DNA of 64,000 bases from Aquirufa nivalisilvae (GTDB lineage Bacteria > Bacteroidota > Bacteroidia > Cytophagales > Spirosomataceae). The stretch spans positions 62,001 through 126,000 of the forward strand of contig NZ_SEWX01000008.1 of the NCBI RefSeq assembly GCF_004307455.1, written 5' to 3'. Made by a program: the position numbers and the translations under genes. Shown one piece after another: positions 55,194 to 64,000 of this stretch (position 1 is the first letter of the stretch; each line of letters opens with the position of its first letter). The notes beneath the pieces are model-generated. The model saw only the letters and a program-made list of their open reading frames with translations, did not search any database and had not been told where the DNA came from.

Positions 55194-56276
55194 ATGAGTT
55201 CAAAAAATAAATTACGCGTATTAGTTGTGGGCTGTGGAAACATGGGAGCCTCGCATGCCATGTCGTTCCATACGCATGAAGGATTTGAAATATGTGGCCT
55301 AGTTTCCACGGGGGCAAGTAAAGAAAAGTTAAATCAAGATTTAGGTGGTCTGTACGACTTATTCACAGACTATATGGAAGCATTAGCCAGTACGAAACCG
55401 GATGCCGTGTGCATCTCTACCTATCCAGATACCCATGAAGCTTATTCCATAGCTGCATTAGAAGCGGGTTGTCATGTCTTTTTAGAAAAACCTATTGCTG
55501 ATTCATTAGCTGGCGCTGAAAGAGTAGCTGAAGTCGTTCGTAAAACAGGCAAAAAACTCGTAGTAGGATATATTCTTCGTCATCATCCTTCTTGGATTAA
55601 ATTCATTGATATCGCTAAGGAATTAGGAAAACCTTTGGTCATGCGGATGAACTTAAACCAGCAAAGCCATGGATATATGTGGGATGTACATCGCAATTTG
55701 ATGAAAAGCCTAAGCCCAATTGTTGATTGTGGCGTACACTATATTGATGTCATGTGCCAAATGACACGCTCTAAACCAATTCGTGTAGCTGCCATAGGCG
55801 CACGATTGACGAATGACATTCCTGCAGATAATTACAATTATGGTCAACTTCAAATCCATTTTGAAGATGGTTCAGTAGGCTGGTATGAAGCAGGCTGGGG
55901 ACCGATGATCTCTCAAACTGCCTATTTTGTCAAGGATGTATTTGGACCCAAAGGCTCAGTTTCCATTGTGGCCAAAGATGCTGGTGGAGAAGGAAAATCA
56001 GATTCAGTTGAGTCTCATACTAAAACAGAATCACTTCGTGTACATAAGTCCAACATTGATGCGCAAAATGAGTTTACGCAAGAAGATGAGTGGGTCAATT
56101 TATTGGATGAGCCTGATCATCAAGGATTATGCGATCGCGAACAAGCGTACTTTTATGACGCTATCACTCAAAATTGGGATTTAACAGACCATGTAGCAGA
56201 TGCTGTCAACAGCTTAAAAATAGCTTTTGCTTGTGATGAATCTGTCAAAACAGGTAAAATGATTGAGCTCAATTAA
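55194..56276 (+). CDS. Gfo/Idh/MocA family oxidoreductase
   Basis: 360 residues, cytosolic. NAD(P) motif VVGCGNMGASHA near 11-22, LEKPIADS near 98-105 with the conserved lysine, and SPIVDCGVHYIDVM near 172-185 with the active-site aspartate and histidine. It is distinct from the pair at 23-26 kb and lacks their YITG ending. Context: divergent from an exported TIM-barrel protein, and followed by a strong terminator. It is presumably a sugar or polyol dehydrogenase. Confidence 0.88.
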   Translation: MSSKNKLRVLVVGCGNMGASHAMSFHTHEGFEICGLVSTGASKEKLNQDLGGLYDLFTDYMEALASTKPDAVCISTYPDTHEAYSIAALEAGCHVFLEKPIADSLAGAERVAEVVRKTGKKLVVGYILRHHPSWIKFIDIAKELGKPLVMRMNLNQQSHGYMWDVHRNLMKSLSPIVDCGVHYIDVMCQMTRSKPIRVAAIGARLTNDIPADNYNYGQLQIHFEDGSVGWYEAGWGPMISQTAYFVKDVFGPKGSVSIVAKDAGGEGKSDSVESHTKTESLRVHKSNIDAQNEFTQEDEWVNLLDEPDHQGLCDREQAYFYDAITQNWDLTDHVADAVNSLKIAFACDESVKTGKMIELN

Positions 56277-56298
56277 TCGCTTAAAATTAAATATTTTA

Positions 56299-56335
56299 AA
56301 AGCCCAAGTAGGATTCTCATGCTTGGGCTTTTTCT
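56299..56335 (+). terminator. bidirectional terminator between Gfo/Idh and S9 peptidase genes
   Basis: AAAGCCCAAG (56299-56308) pairs with CTTGGGCTTT (56322-56331), 13 nt loop, followed by a T-run. It serves the forward gene and, by its A-rich left flank, possibly the convergent peptidase gene too. Confidence 0.85.
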
Positions 56336-56336
56336 A

Positions 56337-58382
56337 TTACTTTAAATAAGTGGCTAACCAATTTCGAATTTCTTGGTAATGAAAGCGAGAATTTTCTGCC
56401 TTCAATACCCAGTGATTTTCTTCTGGAAAAACTATCAACTTACTTGGTACTTTTTGTCGCTGTAGAATACTCCAGTTTTCCAACGTATTATTGATAGGCA
56501 CACGAAAATCATTTTCACCAACTGTTAACAGAATCGGCGTTTTGAAATTTGCAGCAAATCGCATGGGATTTTGTTCCTTCCATGTTTTAGTAGGAATCCA
56601 AGGTGCGCCACCATTCATCAATTCCCTACCCCAAATAACATCTGAAGTACCCCACTGTGCTTCTGAATTCACTAAACCTGCATGAGAAATCAAGCATTTA
56701 AAATGGCTTGTGGTAGCTTGCAACCAATTGGCTAAGTGCCCACCATAACTGGCTCCACTAGCTGCTTGCCGACTTCCATCTATAAAAGGATATCGTTTAA
56801 TAGCATCATTGGCCGCATCCAAAATTTCTTGTCCTGGGCCTTTAAAGGGATCAAACTGTATGTCTTGAGCAAATTTTTCTCCATATCCTACAGAACCTGT
56901 ATAATCTGTCATCACAATGACATATTCTGTGCCCGCAATCACATGGGGATTCCACCGATAACCATAAATATCTTTATAGGATGAGGCTGGCCCACCATGC
57001 ATTAAAACTAACAAGGGGTATTTTTTTGTAGGATCAAAAGAAGCTGGTCTCAAAAGAAAACTACGCACTTTTTTCCCTCTACTCTGCGTCCAGAATTCTT
57101 CTGGATCTTTCACATCGTAGTTTTTCAAAAGTGTTTGGTTGGCATTTGAAATAGCCACTTCTTTATCCGTATGATGTACCAATACCTCCATGGGGCTAGC
57201 CATACTATTGTATTGATAAGCAAATATATTTTCTCTTTTAGATATGGATACTTGATTATAAGATCCCTGCTTTCCTCCTAAAACCGATTGATAGGATCCA
57301 TCCTGTAATGAGATTCGAATCAAACGGTCCACACCTTGGTCCTCAATACTAGCCAAAATATAATCTTTCGAGACCTCCATTTGATTGATGGGACGATCCA
57401 GAGAGCTTAGCAATTCTGTTTTATTGGACATTTCTGGCCAAGTAAAACGATATAGGCGACTCAGTTGATAAACCTTTGTTTGATTCAGCGGTGCACCTAA
57501 GGCTATGGCATATTTTCCGTCTTCAGAAAAATCAATCGAATTATAATCCCCTTGATCATCTACTAAAAGCTTTTCCTTGCCACCTTGAATACTGACTTGA
57601 TAAATTTTCGAAATCGAATTTTGATAGGCTGTCGTATGAAGGTCTATGGTGGCAGTAAAAACAACGGATTGTTGATCTGGAGCCCAAGTAAAAGATCCCA
57701 ATTGAAAACCCTTGGATTGAATTAAACTGATACCAGTGAATACATTTTGGATTTGTTGGGTTTTTAAATCGAGCACAAAAACGTGTGACTGTTTTTCATC
57801 CAACCAAGTATCAAAATAACGAATCGGAAATCCAGTGTATACTCTGGCTTTATACTTTAGTTTCTTCTTTTCTTCTGCATGCTTTTTATTCAGTGAATCC
57901 GTAAACATTCCGGGGAACACTTTAGCTGAGAACAACACTTTATTCCCATCAGCACTTATTTGGGGGCTTCCAATACCTAATGAAAAACTACTTACTCGTT
58001 GGGCATCTCCCCCATTAGACAAGTCTAGCATGTACAATTGTGCGGATTCATCGCCTTCTCGCTTTGCGGTAAAAAACACTTTCCTCTCAGATGGGTGCCA
58101 AAAATAGTTGTCTTCGCCAGCCTTTGTCTGAGTGATTTTCCGAGGGGCTTGAGTTCCATCTGACGAAGCCAACCACAAGTCACTTGTATTGGATTCTGAA
58201 TCATAAGAAACTGACTGTTGAGAATAAATAAGCCATTGTCCATCTGGGCTAATTTTAGGAACCCCTACTCGCTTGATAGACATCATCGCTTCGTGGCTCA
58301 GCGTTTTCAAAACGGGTTTCTGCGCACAAGTGGAGTAAACTGAAAAAATCAGTATAAAAGAGAGTGTTAACAATTTGTTCAT
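56337..58382 (-). CDS. S9-family prolyl oligopeptidase-like peptidase, exported
   Basis: 681 residues, signal peptide ending TCAQ (residue 20). An N-terminal TolB/DPP-IV-type propeller (about 30-400) begins SPDGQWLIYSQQ. The C-terminal alpha/beta hydrolase contains LVLMHGGPASSYKD (oxyanion region), GASYGGHLANWL with the nucleophile serine, GENDFRVP with the aspartate and EENHWVL with the histidine. The full triad predicts an active periplasmic dipeptidyl- or acylaminoacyl-peptidase. It is divergent from the M13 peptidase gene across 58 bp. Confidence 0.92.
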   Translation of the reverse strand: MNKLLTLSFILIFSVYSTCAQKPVLKTLSHEAMMSIKRVGVPKISPDGQWLIYSQQSVSYDSESNTSDLWLASSDGTQAPRKITQTKAGEDNYFWHPSERKVFFTAKREGDESAQLYMLDLSNGGDAQRVSSFSLGIGSPQISADGNKVLFSAKVFPGMFTDSLNKKHAEEKKKLKYKARVYTGFPIRYFDTWLDEKQSHVFVLDLKTQQIQNVFTGISLIQSKGFQLGSFTWAPDQQSVVFTATIDLHTTAYQNSISKIYQVSIQGGKEKLLVDDQGDYNSIDFSEDGKYAIALGAPLNQTKVYQLSRLYRFTWPEMSNKTELLSSLDRPINQMEVSKDYILASIEDQGVDRLIRISLQDGSYQSVLGGKQGSYNQVSISKRENIFAYQYNSMASPMEVLVHHTDKEVAISNANQTLLKNYDVKDPEEFWTQSRGKKVRSFLLRPASFDPTKKYPLLVLMHGGPASSYKDIYGYRWNPHVIAGTEYVIVMTDYTGSVGYGEKFAQDIQFDPFKGPGQEILDAANDAIKRYPFIDGSRQAASGASYGGHLANWLQATTSHFKCLISHAGLVNSEAQWGTSDVIWGRELMNGGAPWIPTKTWKEQNPMRFAANFKTPILLTVGENDFRVPINNTLENWSILQRQKVPSKLIVFPEENHWVLKAENSRFHYQEIRNWLATYLK

Positions 58383-58440
58383 GGATGAAGTTATATTAAT
58401 TTGAATTGAATTTAAAAAAAATCAACTAACTAAAACGAAT

Positions 58441-60474
58441 ATGAAGACTATTTACCAATGTTTGGTAGTATCTGGCTTATTATTAAGTTCAGGAAATCTG
58501 GTCGCGCAAAGTCCAGAAAAATTCATTGATAAGGCCAATATGAACACGAAAGTGAAGCCTGGAGATGATTTTGCGGAATATGCTAATGGTACTTGGGTAA
58601 AGAATAACCCGATCCCCGCTAAAGAAACCCGATGGGGTAGCTTTAATCAATTAAGGGATTTCAACATCAATGCCGTCAAGACGATTCTAGAAGAGGCCAA
58701 ATTGAATCAAAAAAATTATCCTGCAGGTAGTATTGAAAGACGTGTCGCTGACTTTTATTCAGCAGCCATGGATAGTATCACGATTGAAAAATTGGGATAT
58801 ACACCCATCAAGGCAGATTTAGACAAAGTAAATACCATCTCATCCAAGAAAGAAGTACTAGATGCTTTGGCACAATTTAGAATTTCGGGTATGGGATCTC
58901 CTCTATTTGGATTTGGAGTAGGCCAAGACAGGAAAAATGTAGAAAAAATGGTACCACAACTTTCTCAAGGAGGTACTACATTACCCGATCGTGATTTCTA
59001 TTTAAAATCAGACGTTCGAAGCGCTAAAGTTCAGGAAGTATATAAAAACTACATCAAAACCTTATTTGAATTAGTAGGAAACACCTCTGACCAAGCTAAA
59101 GCTAATGCGGACATAGTTTTTGGAATAGAAAAACAATTGGCCAATGCCCAAATGTCCCGTGTTGAAATGCGTGATCCTTATAAAACGTATAACAAGTTTA
59201 TTTGGAATGAATTTCAGCAAAAGACTGATGAAATAGACTGGACTACTTTTTTCAGTCAATTGAATGTGCCTAAGCAGGATTCCATTTTAGTTTCAGCACC
59301 TAAGTTTTTCGAAGAAGTCAATCGACTTGTTAAGGAAACTCCTGTCAATCAATGGAAAGTATATTTACAATGGTCTATTTTAAAAGGAGCCGCACCCAAT
59401 TTAAGTAGTCCCTTTGTAAAGGCTAGTTTTAGTTTCAATCAATTATTGACAGGCCAAAAAGTCCAAACTCCACGTTGGCAGCGAATGTCCAGTCTAACAG
59501 ATGGTACAATCGGTGAATTACTTGGTCAATTATATGTAAAGAACTACTTCAAACCAGAAGCGAAAGAACGCATGAAGGTCTTGATCGAGAATTTAAGAAA
59601 AGCCTTTGAAATCCGAATTCTAAAATTGGATTGGATGAGTGATGTAACTAAACAAAAAGCCTTGGATAAATTACATGCCTTCACACCAAAAATTGGATAT
59701 CCTGACAAATGGAGAAATTATGATGGTTTAGAAATTTCTGGCGATCAGTATTTTCAAAATCTCCGTAATGCCAGTGCATGGAGCTTTAAAGAAAATATCA
59801 GTCAAGTAGGCAAAAAAGTAGACCGCAGCCGTTGGGGTATGACTCCTCCAACAGTAAATGCATATTATAGCCCAGTCATGAATGAGATTGTTTTCCCAGC
59901 AGGGATTTTACAGTTCCCATTCTTTGACCCCAAAGCAGATGATGCTGTAAACTACGGAGGCATTGGAGCGGTCATCGGACATGAAATGTCGCACGGATTT
60001 GATGATTCTGGCAGTAAATATGATAAGGATGGTACCTTGAGAAACTGGTGGACGGATGAAGACTTAAATAAGTTTAAAGCTAAAACGGCACTATTGGGGG
60101 CACAATTTGATGCATATACCATTTTAGACACCATTCATGTCAATGGAAAACTGACAATGGGGGAAAATATTGGTGATTTGGGTGGTTTAAATATGGCCTA
60201 TGAAGCCTTTAAAATGACGGATCAAGGAAAGTCTAAAAAGAAAATGGATGGATTTACCCCAGATCAACGATTCTTTTTATCCTGGGCACAAGTGTGGCGT
60301 GGCACTACCCTACCTGAAACAGCGGCTCAATTGATCATCACGGATCCACATTCACCGAATCAGTACAGAACGATTGGTGCACCTGTCAATATGGATGCAT
60401 GGTATGATGCCTTTAAAATCAAGCCAGGTGATAAATTATATAAGAAACCTGAAGACCGAATTAAGATTTGGTAA
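58441..60474 (+). CDS. M13-family zinc metallopeptidase (neprilysin-like)
   Basis: 677 residues with signal peptide ending LVAQ (residue 23). The M13 zinc site is IGHEMSHGFDD with H514, E515 and H518; the third ligand is E575 in GENIGDLGG, with D579. Upstream, NAYYSPVMNEIVFPAGILQ is the standard M13 substrate-binding stretch, and the protein ends in the family-typical KIW. Cuts oligopeptides, in the periplasm or at the cell surface. The divergent S9 peptidase suggests joint peptide scavenging. Confidence 0.94.
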   Translation: MKTIYQCLVVSGLLLSSGNLVAQSPEKFIDKANMNTKVKPGDDFAEYANGTWVKNNPIPAKETRWGSFNQLRDFNINAVKTILEEAKLNQKNYPAGSIERRVADFYSAAMDSITIEKLGYTPIKADLDKVNTISSKKEVLDALAQFRISGMGSPLFGFGVGQDRKNVEKMVPQLSQGGTTLPDRDFYLKSDVRSAKVQEVYKNYIKTLFELVGNTSDQAKANADIVFGIEKQLANAQMSRVEMRDPYKTYNKFIWNEFQQKTDEIDWTTFFSQLNVPKQDSILVSAPKFFEEVNRLVKETPVNQWKVYLQWSILKGAAPNLSSPFVKASFSFNQLLTGQKVQTPRWQRMSSLTDGTIGELLGQLYVKNYFKPEAKERMKVLIENLRKAFEIRILKLDWMSDVTKQKALDKLHAFTPKIGYPDKWRNYDGLEISGDQYFQNLRNASAWSFKENISQVGKKVDRSRWGMTPPTVNAYYSPVMNEIVFPAGILQFPFFDPKADDAVNYGGIGAVIGHEMSHGFDDSGSKYDKDGTLRNWWTDEDLNKFKAKTALLGAQFDAYTILDTIHVNGKLTMGENIGDLGGLNMAYEAFKMTDQGKSKKKMDGFTPDQRFFLSWAQVWRGTTLPETAAQLIITDPHSPNQYRTIGAPVNMDAWYDAFKIKPGDKLYKKPEDRIKIW

Positions 60475-60497
60475 TTGGTATTTGCTCTTGAATGTAA

Positions 60498-60528
60498 TAG
60501 CCCCTGAGATTTCGGGGGCTATTTTTTT
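60498..60528 (+). terminator. terminator after the M13 peptidase gene
   Basis: TAGCCCCTGA (60498-60507) pairs with TCGGGGGCTA (60512-60521), one G-U pair, GATT loop, then a T-run of seven. 23 nt past the stop. Confidence 0.9.
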
Positions 60529-60544
60529 GTAGCTATATCAACTA

Positions 60545-60694
60545 TTAATTTAAATCATGGTATTTATGAATGAGTCTTCGAATGAAATAATAAAGCCATT
60601 GAAATAGCTTAAAATAAAAACGAATGATATAAAAAAGAGTTGGAAGCAAGATAAATACTTGCCATAATAACATGCCATAAGTTGGTTTGATCAT
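60545..60694 (-). CDS. possible 49-residue hydrophobic small protein
   Basis: An ATG-initiated 49-codon frame on the minus strand, downstream of SusD's terminator. The N-terminal half (about residues 8-24) is a hydrophobic helix; the C-terminal half alternates aromatic and basic residues (FQWLYYFIRRLIHKY) and looks amphipathic. No recognised family. A small hairpin abuts the start codon, and I find only a one-mismatch -7 box (GATATTTG). It may be a real small membrane protein or chance in A/T-rich DNA. Confidence 0.35.
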   Translation of the reverse strand: MIKPTYGMLLWQVFILLPTLFYIIRFYFKLFQWLYYFIRRLIHKYHDLN

Positions 60695-60782
60695 TTCGCG
60701 TAGCGAATTAGTGGCTGTATGTACTTCAAATATCTACTACCTTTTCTAATCGAACTTGCAAGAAAATCAACCTGTAGGACAT

Positions 60783-60814
60783 AAAAAAAGGGCTTGCCAT
60801 CGGCAAGCCCTTTT
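60783..60814 (-). terminator. terminator after the SusD gene
   Basis: GGGCTTGCC (60790-60798) and GGCAAGCCC (60802-60810) form a perfect 9 bp stem with a 3 nt loop, flanked by seven A and four T, so on the minus strand a long T-run follows. 21 nt past the SusD stop. Confidence 0.9.
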
Positions 60815-60835
60815 GATACTAAATAGATTTCAAAA

Positions 60836-62281
60836 CTAGTTTCCGATACCCGGGTTAGTTTGTGTTTCTACTAATGGAATTCCATAAATATAACGTGGAT
60901 CAGATGAAGGAATCACAGCTCCTGCACCAAATGAATTGATAGACTCACCTCTACGTAAGATATCGTTCGCACGGAAACCTTCCGCTAAGAATTCGATACG
61001 ACGCTCAGTTAAGATCGCTTTGACCACATTAGCTTTAGAATCCAATCCTGTAAATACATAAGATGGATCAGAACGCTTATGAACTGCATTTAGAATATCG
61101 ATAGCACGGTTGATATTTCCTCCTTCAGCTTCTGCTTCTGCCAAGTTCAATAACACTTCCGCATAACGGATGCTCGGTACAAAATCAATGTACGGAGATA
61201 CACCGCTAAACTTAGTTGATGAAGGGAACTTCGCGATTGATGTAGTAGCTACTGTCAACTTCGTTTTACGATCATCCGTTGCTGCAAATTGTGGATTACT
61301 ATAGATCCCCGTAGAACCTGTGTTCAAATAATACTCTACGTTACCCGCATTAAAGTAATATCCCAATTGGTTTTGAGTACCTGGCGCATTGGTTGCATCC
61401 ATAGGGAAAGAGAAGATGGATTCAGTAGAAGTATATGGTGCTTTGAAAACAGATGAAACATCTGCTTGCAAGGTATGTGCCACACGTGCATTGGATTTAT
61501 ATGGAGCAGTAGAAGAAACAATCTTATTCGCTTCTGTAATCACACCTGCATAATCTCCTTTAGCTAACAATACGCGGGTTTTCAAGGCAATAGCCGAGTT
61601 TTTGTGCGCGCGAGTTGTATTCAATAAAGCGGATGCATAGCTATCTGGTAGCTCTGTTTCTGCTTCATTCAAATCCTTCAGGATTTGATCGTAAACTTGA
61701 GCTACGGTACTTCTAGCCAAGTTATTATTAGCGGAGGAAGTTTCACCCTTCAAACGTAATGGCAAACCTGCCGAAGCACCTTTATCCAAGATATAAGGCT
61801 TAGCAAAGAATTGTACCAAAGAGAAGTATGTCAAAGCACGGATGAATTTTGCTTCACCACGGTAATTCGCTGCCAAAGCCGATGAAACTGCATTCGGATT
61901 AGCCGCAAGACCTTCCAAGAACAAATTGGCACGGTTGATAGTCAAATAACCTTGGATCCAGAATCCAGCTAAATAAGTATCCGATGGATCTTGGTTACCC
62001 TGATAGGTAGAATAACCTGTAACCGAGTTTGTAGTACGGTTAACAAATTCTTCGGCACGAATATCATTATAAATCAAGTAACGACCACCAAATAAGCTAC
62101 CACTTTTAGCTGATCCGTATATACCATTTATTTGTGAAAGCACGCGAGCGGGGGAATTAAAGACTGTAGCATCAGACAAGTCTAATTCAGGGACTGCATT
62201 AAGAAAATCCTTACTGCAAGAGGAAACTGTCAAAGCTAATGCAATGGTCAGATATCCAATTTTGTTTGTGAATAATTTCAT
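60836..62281 (-). CDS. SusD/RagB-family nutrient-binding outer-membrane lipoprotein
   Basis: 481 residues. Lipobox VSSC (cysteine 22) in an N-terminal signal. SusD features: FLNAVPELDLSDATVFNS near the mature start, the long TPR-like helical region with FIRALTYFSLVQFFAKPYIL and PSIRYAEVLLNLAEAEAEGGN, and the C-terminal RRIEFLAEGFRANDILRRG. It caps the SusC channel and binds the glycan at the surface. It follows SusC by 18 nt in one operon; the substrate is not deducible. Confidence 0.95.
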   Translation of the reverse strand: MKLFTNKIGYLTIALALTVSSCSKDFLNAVPELDLSDATVFNSPARVLSQINGIYGSAKSGSLFGGRYLIYNDIRAEEFVNRTTNSVTGYSTYQGNQDPSDTYLAGFWIQGYLTINRANLFLEGLAANPNAVSSALAANYRGEAKFIRALTYFSLVQFFAKPYILDKGASAGLPLRLKGETSSANNNLARSTVAQVYDQILKDLNEAETELPDSYASALLNTTRAHKNSAIALKTRVLLAKGDYAGVITEANKIVSSTAPYKSNARVAHTLQADVSSVFKAPYTSTESIFSFPMDATNAPGTQNQLGYYFNAGNVEYYLNTGSTGIYSNPQFAATDDRKTKLTVATTSIAKFPSSTKFSGVSPYIDFVPSIRYAEVLLNLAEAEAEGGNINRAIDILNAVHKRSDPSYVFTGLDSKANVVKAILTERRIEFLAEGFRANDILRRGESINSFGAGAVIPSSDPRYIYGIPLVETQTNPGIGN

Positions 62282-62299
62282 TTTATATATCCTTTAAAA

Positions 62300-64000
62300 T
62301 TATAAACCGATGTTAATACCAAATGTGAAAGCTCTAGCTTGAGGGATGGTATTTCTTTCAATACCAGAAGCTAAGTTAGAATCTCCATTCGATGAGATTT
62401 CTGGGTCAACCCCTTTGTAAGGTGTCCAAAGGAACAAGTTCGTAGCTTGCGCATAAACGCGTAAACTAGTAATTCCTAAACGACTCAAATCAGCTGGAAT
62501 TTTGTAACCCAAAGTAGCTGTTTGCAAACGTAAGAAATCTCCTTTTTGGATGTTCGCATCAATCAAGAATGAAGATCCATTGGATACGTTATCTCCGTAA
62601 ACTGCACGAGGAATCTCCGTGATATCTCCTTCTTTTTTCCAAGAACTCAATACATCAGTGGAGTTATTCCAAACACGTTGGTCACGTAAACCAGCTTGAG
62701 ATCCGTTGTAGATATAGTTTCCTCCAGAGAAAGTAAAGTTCAAGGCTAAATCAAAACCAGCATATTTCAAGGTGTTGTTAAATCCACCGTAGAAAGTAGG
62801 CAAAGTATTTCCTAAGATTTGTTGCTCTGATGAAGGAGAAGTTGTAGCCTTACCATCTAAGGTAGTCCAAGCTAAAGCTCCACCTAAATGCTGATATTGC
62901 ACTTGAGTACCATCTCTTTTAATAAAGATACGACGACCATTGGCAGGATTAACTCCTCCCGTTTTCACACCATAAATCTGAGCTGCTGAATAGCCTACTT
63001 TCGTAATAGAAGTTGCCTCTAAACCCGACGTATTAGTCAAAATTGGAGTGTTGGCATCTACTAATGAAGTTACCATGTTTTCGTTAGTCGCAAAATTCAA
63101 GCTAGTGTTCCAACTGAATTTACCCGTATTAATAGGAGTAGCAGTAATGGCTACTTCAAATCCTTTATTATACATCGAACCTACGTTAGCTAAGATTGAG
63201 TTACCAGGAATACCTTTTGAAGGAGCTTGTGGCACGTTCAAAATCAAATTGTTGATATCCTTGTAGTAGTAGTTCGCTTCTAATGTAATACGGTCATTTA
63301 AGAAACTTACGTCGATACCTACGTTGGTTTGTGCTGAAGTTTCCCATTTCAAATCCTTATTTCCTGCTTGGTTAAAGGATAAAGTTGGAATAGAACCATA
63401 TAATCCAGAACCAAAAGTAGAGTAAGAACCATAAGCATTAGGAACGTTACCATTACCTACTTTACCATAACTAGCTTTTAATCTCAAGTTAGAAATGGTA
63501 TTTCCTAAGTCCATGCCTTTGAAGAATTCTTCTTCAGAAACTGTCCAACCTAAAGATACTCCACCAAAATCACCCCAACGGTTTTCTGAAGATAAAGCTG
63601 AGTTACCATCACGACGAAGGTTACCACTTATAAAATATTTACCTTTGAAGTTATAGCTCAAATTAGCGAAATAGGCTTCGTAAGCTACTTGTGAGATACT
63701 ATTACCTGCTGCTAAGTTCGTTCCAAAGTTTCCTTGGAAATCTGTAAAGAAGAAATCCGCTAAGGTTTGACGTTGAGCACCCCAGTTCAATACACGCGTT
63801 TTTTGAACATCAGATCCTACAATCGCTGAGATGCTATGCTTTTCAGCCAATGTAACATTGTATTGTAAAGTATTAATCCAGTTCCAGTTATCAGAACGAG
63901 CCGTATTGTTGTAAGCATCACCTGAAGTAGACCAACCATCACCATTAAATGGGTTAAAGAAACGAATGTTCTCTGTATTTCTACGATCCCATGAGTAAGA
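62300..64000 (-). CDS. SusC/RagA-family TonB-linked outer-membrane transporter (partial)
   Basis: C-terminal 566 residues of a SusC-type barrel; the frame is open to the right edge, so the plug, carboxypeptidase-like domain and signal peptide are outside. Visible are the repeated aromatic beta strands of the barrel, GYKIPADLSRLGITSLRVYAQ and the closing PQARAFTFGINIGL, which are standard in SusC C-termini. It imports oligosaccharides with its partner SusD. Genes for the regulator and degradative enzymes probably lie beyond the window. Confidence 0.95.
   Translation of the reverse strand, partial: SYSWDRRNTENIRFFNPFNGDGWSTSGDAYNNTARSDNWNWINTLQYNVTLAEKHSISAIVGSDVQKTRVLNWGAQRQTLADFFFTDFQGNFGTNLAAGNSISQVAYEAYFANLSYNFKGKYFISGNLRRDGNSALSSENRWGDFGGVSLGWTVSEEEFFKGMDLGNTISNLRLKASYGKVGNGNVPNAYGSYSTFGSGLYGSIPTLSFNQAGNKDLKWETSAQTNVGIDVSFLNDRITLEANYYYKDINNLILNVPQAPSKGIPGNSILANVGSMYNKGFEVAITATPINTGKFSWNTSLNFATNENMVTSLVDANTPILTNTSGLEATSITKVGYSAAQIYGVKTGGVNPANGRRIFIKRDGTQVQYQHLGGALAWTTLDGKATTSPSSEQQILGNTLPTFYGGFNNTLKYAGFDLALNFTFSGGNYIYNGSQAGLRDQRVWNNSTDVLSSWKKEGDITEIPRAVYGDNVSNGSSFLIDANIQKGDFLRLQTATLGYKIPADLSRLGITSLRVYAQATNLFLWTPYKGVDPEISSNGDSNLASGIERNTIPQARAFTFGINIGL

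Larger units (their letters stand above)
60475..60835. other. 361 bp gap between the M13 peptidase and SusD genes
   Basis: The longest gap in the window. It holds the M13 terminator (60498-60528), a possible 49-codon reverse frame (60545-60694), a small hairpin TTCGC-GTA-GCGAA just before that frame (60695-60707) and the SusD terminator (60783-60814). Nothing else is recognisable. Confidence 0.6.

Overview
The window is a low-GC bacterial chromosome segment that reads as Bacteroidota, most likely the Cytophagales lineage. The evidence is a SusC/SusD pair at the right edge, the long (387-residue) NusB form, promoters of the Bacteroidota type (TTG, about 20 nt, TAnnTTTG; best example before the tRNA-Leu gene), A/T-rich leaders without clear Shine-Dalgarno sites, and many Bacteroidota-style lipoproteins. 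The genus cannot be fixed from the sequence. Coding density is high. There is one tRNA, no rRNA, and no CRISPR array, prophage or insertion sequence that I can see.

Left part (1-22 kb), mainly housekeeping. A truncated ABC exporter is divergent from a tight forward operon: nusB, YtxH protein, DUF1573 lipoprotein, yajC, coaE and dnaX. In this operon coaE is fused in frame to a secreted-type endonuclease/exonuclease/phosphatase (EEP) domain. After a few small accessory genes (an orphan HigA-like regulator, DUF1697, a zinc-ribbon membrane protein, an NTF2-like lipoprotein) comes a reverse block: clpP, clpX, a lipoprotein, an alpha/beta hydrolase, cmk, an FAD oxidoreductase, a large TolB-propeller/outer-membrane-barrel protein and proA. 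Upstream of it lie tig and tRNA-Leu(UAG), then a sodium:solute symporter preceded by a 38-residue membrane peptide, and a cyclophilin lipoprotein.

Middle part (22-43 kb). An MFS transporter is divergent from two Gfo/Idh/MocA oxidoreductases and a xylose-isomerase-like TIM-barrel protein, which together look like an oxidative sugar or glycoside pathway. A reverse operon gyrB, small protein, ppk1, nupC, dnaG and then purH form the second housekeeping block. Next comes a uronate/polysaccharide region: GH88 unsaturated glucuronyl hydrolase, KduD-like dehydrogenase, DUF2188 protein, AraC regulator with a likely tandem operator, PhyH-type dioxygenase and GH105-type hydrolase.

Right part (43-64 kb). 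A PQQ-type sugar dehydrogenase fused to PKD, cytochrome c and carbohydrate-binding regions; an ArsC-like cysteine phosphatase behind an ArsR-type palindrome, downstream of a diacylglycerol-kinase-like enzyme and a CBS protein; an intradiol dioxygenase lipoprotein with a 17-serine linker; a sucrose module (SUT-like MFS, PfkB fructokinase, cytoplasmic amylosucrase) behind an SDR; a second TIM-barrel/Gfo-Idh pair; an S9 peptidase; an M13 metallopeptidase; and the SusD/SusC pair, with SusC cut by the window edge. Overall the organism looks adapted to taking up and processing plant or algal sugars. Most sugar pathways are represented by partial sets, so substrate assignments are inferences.
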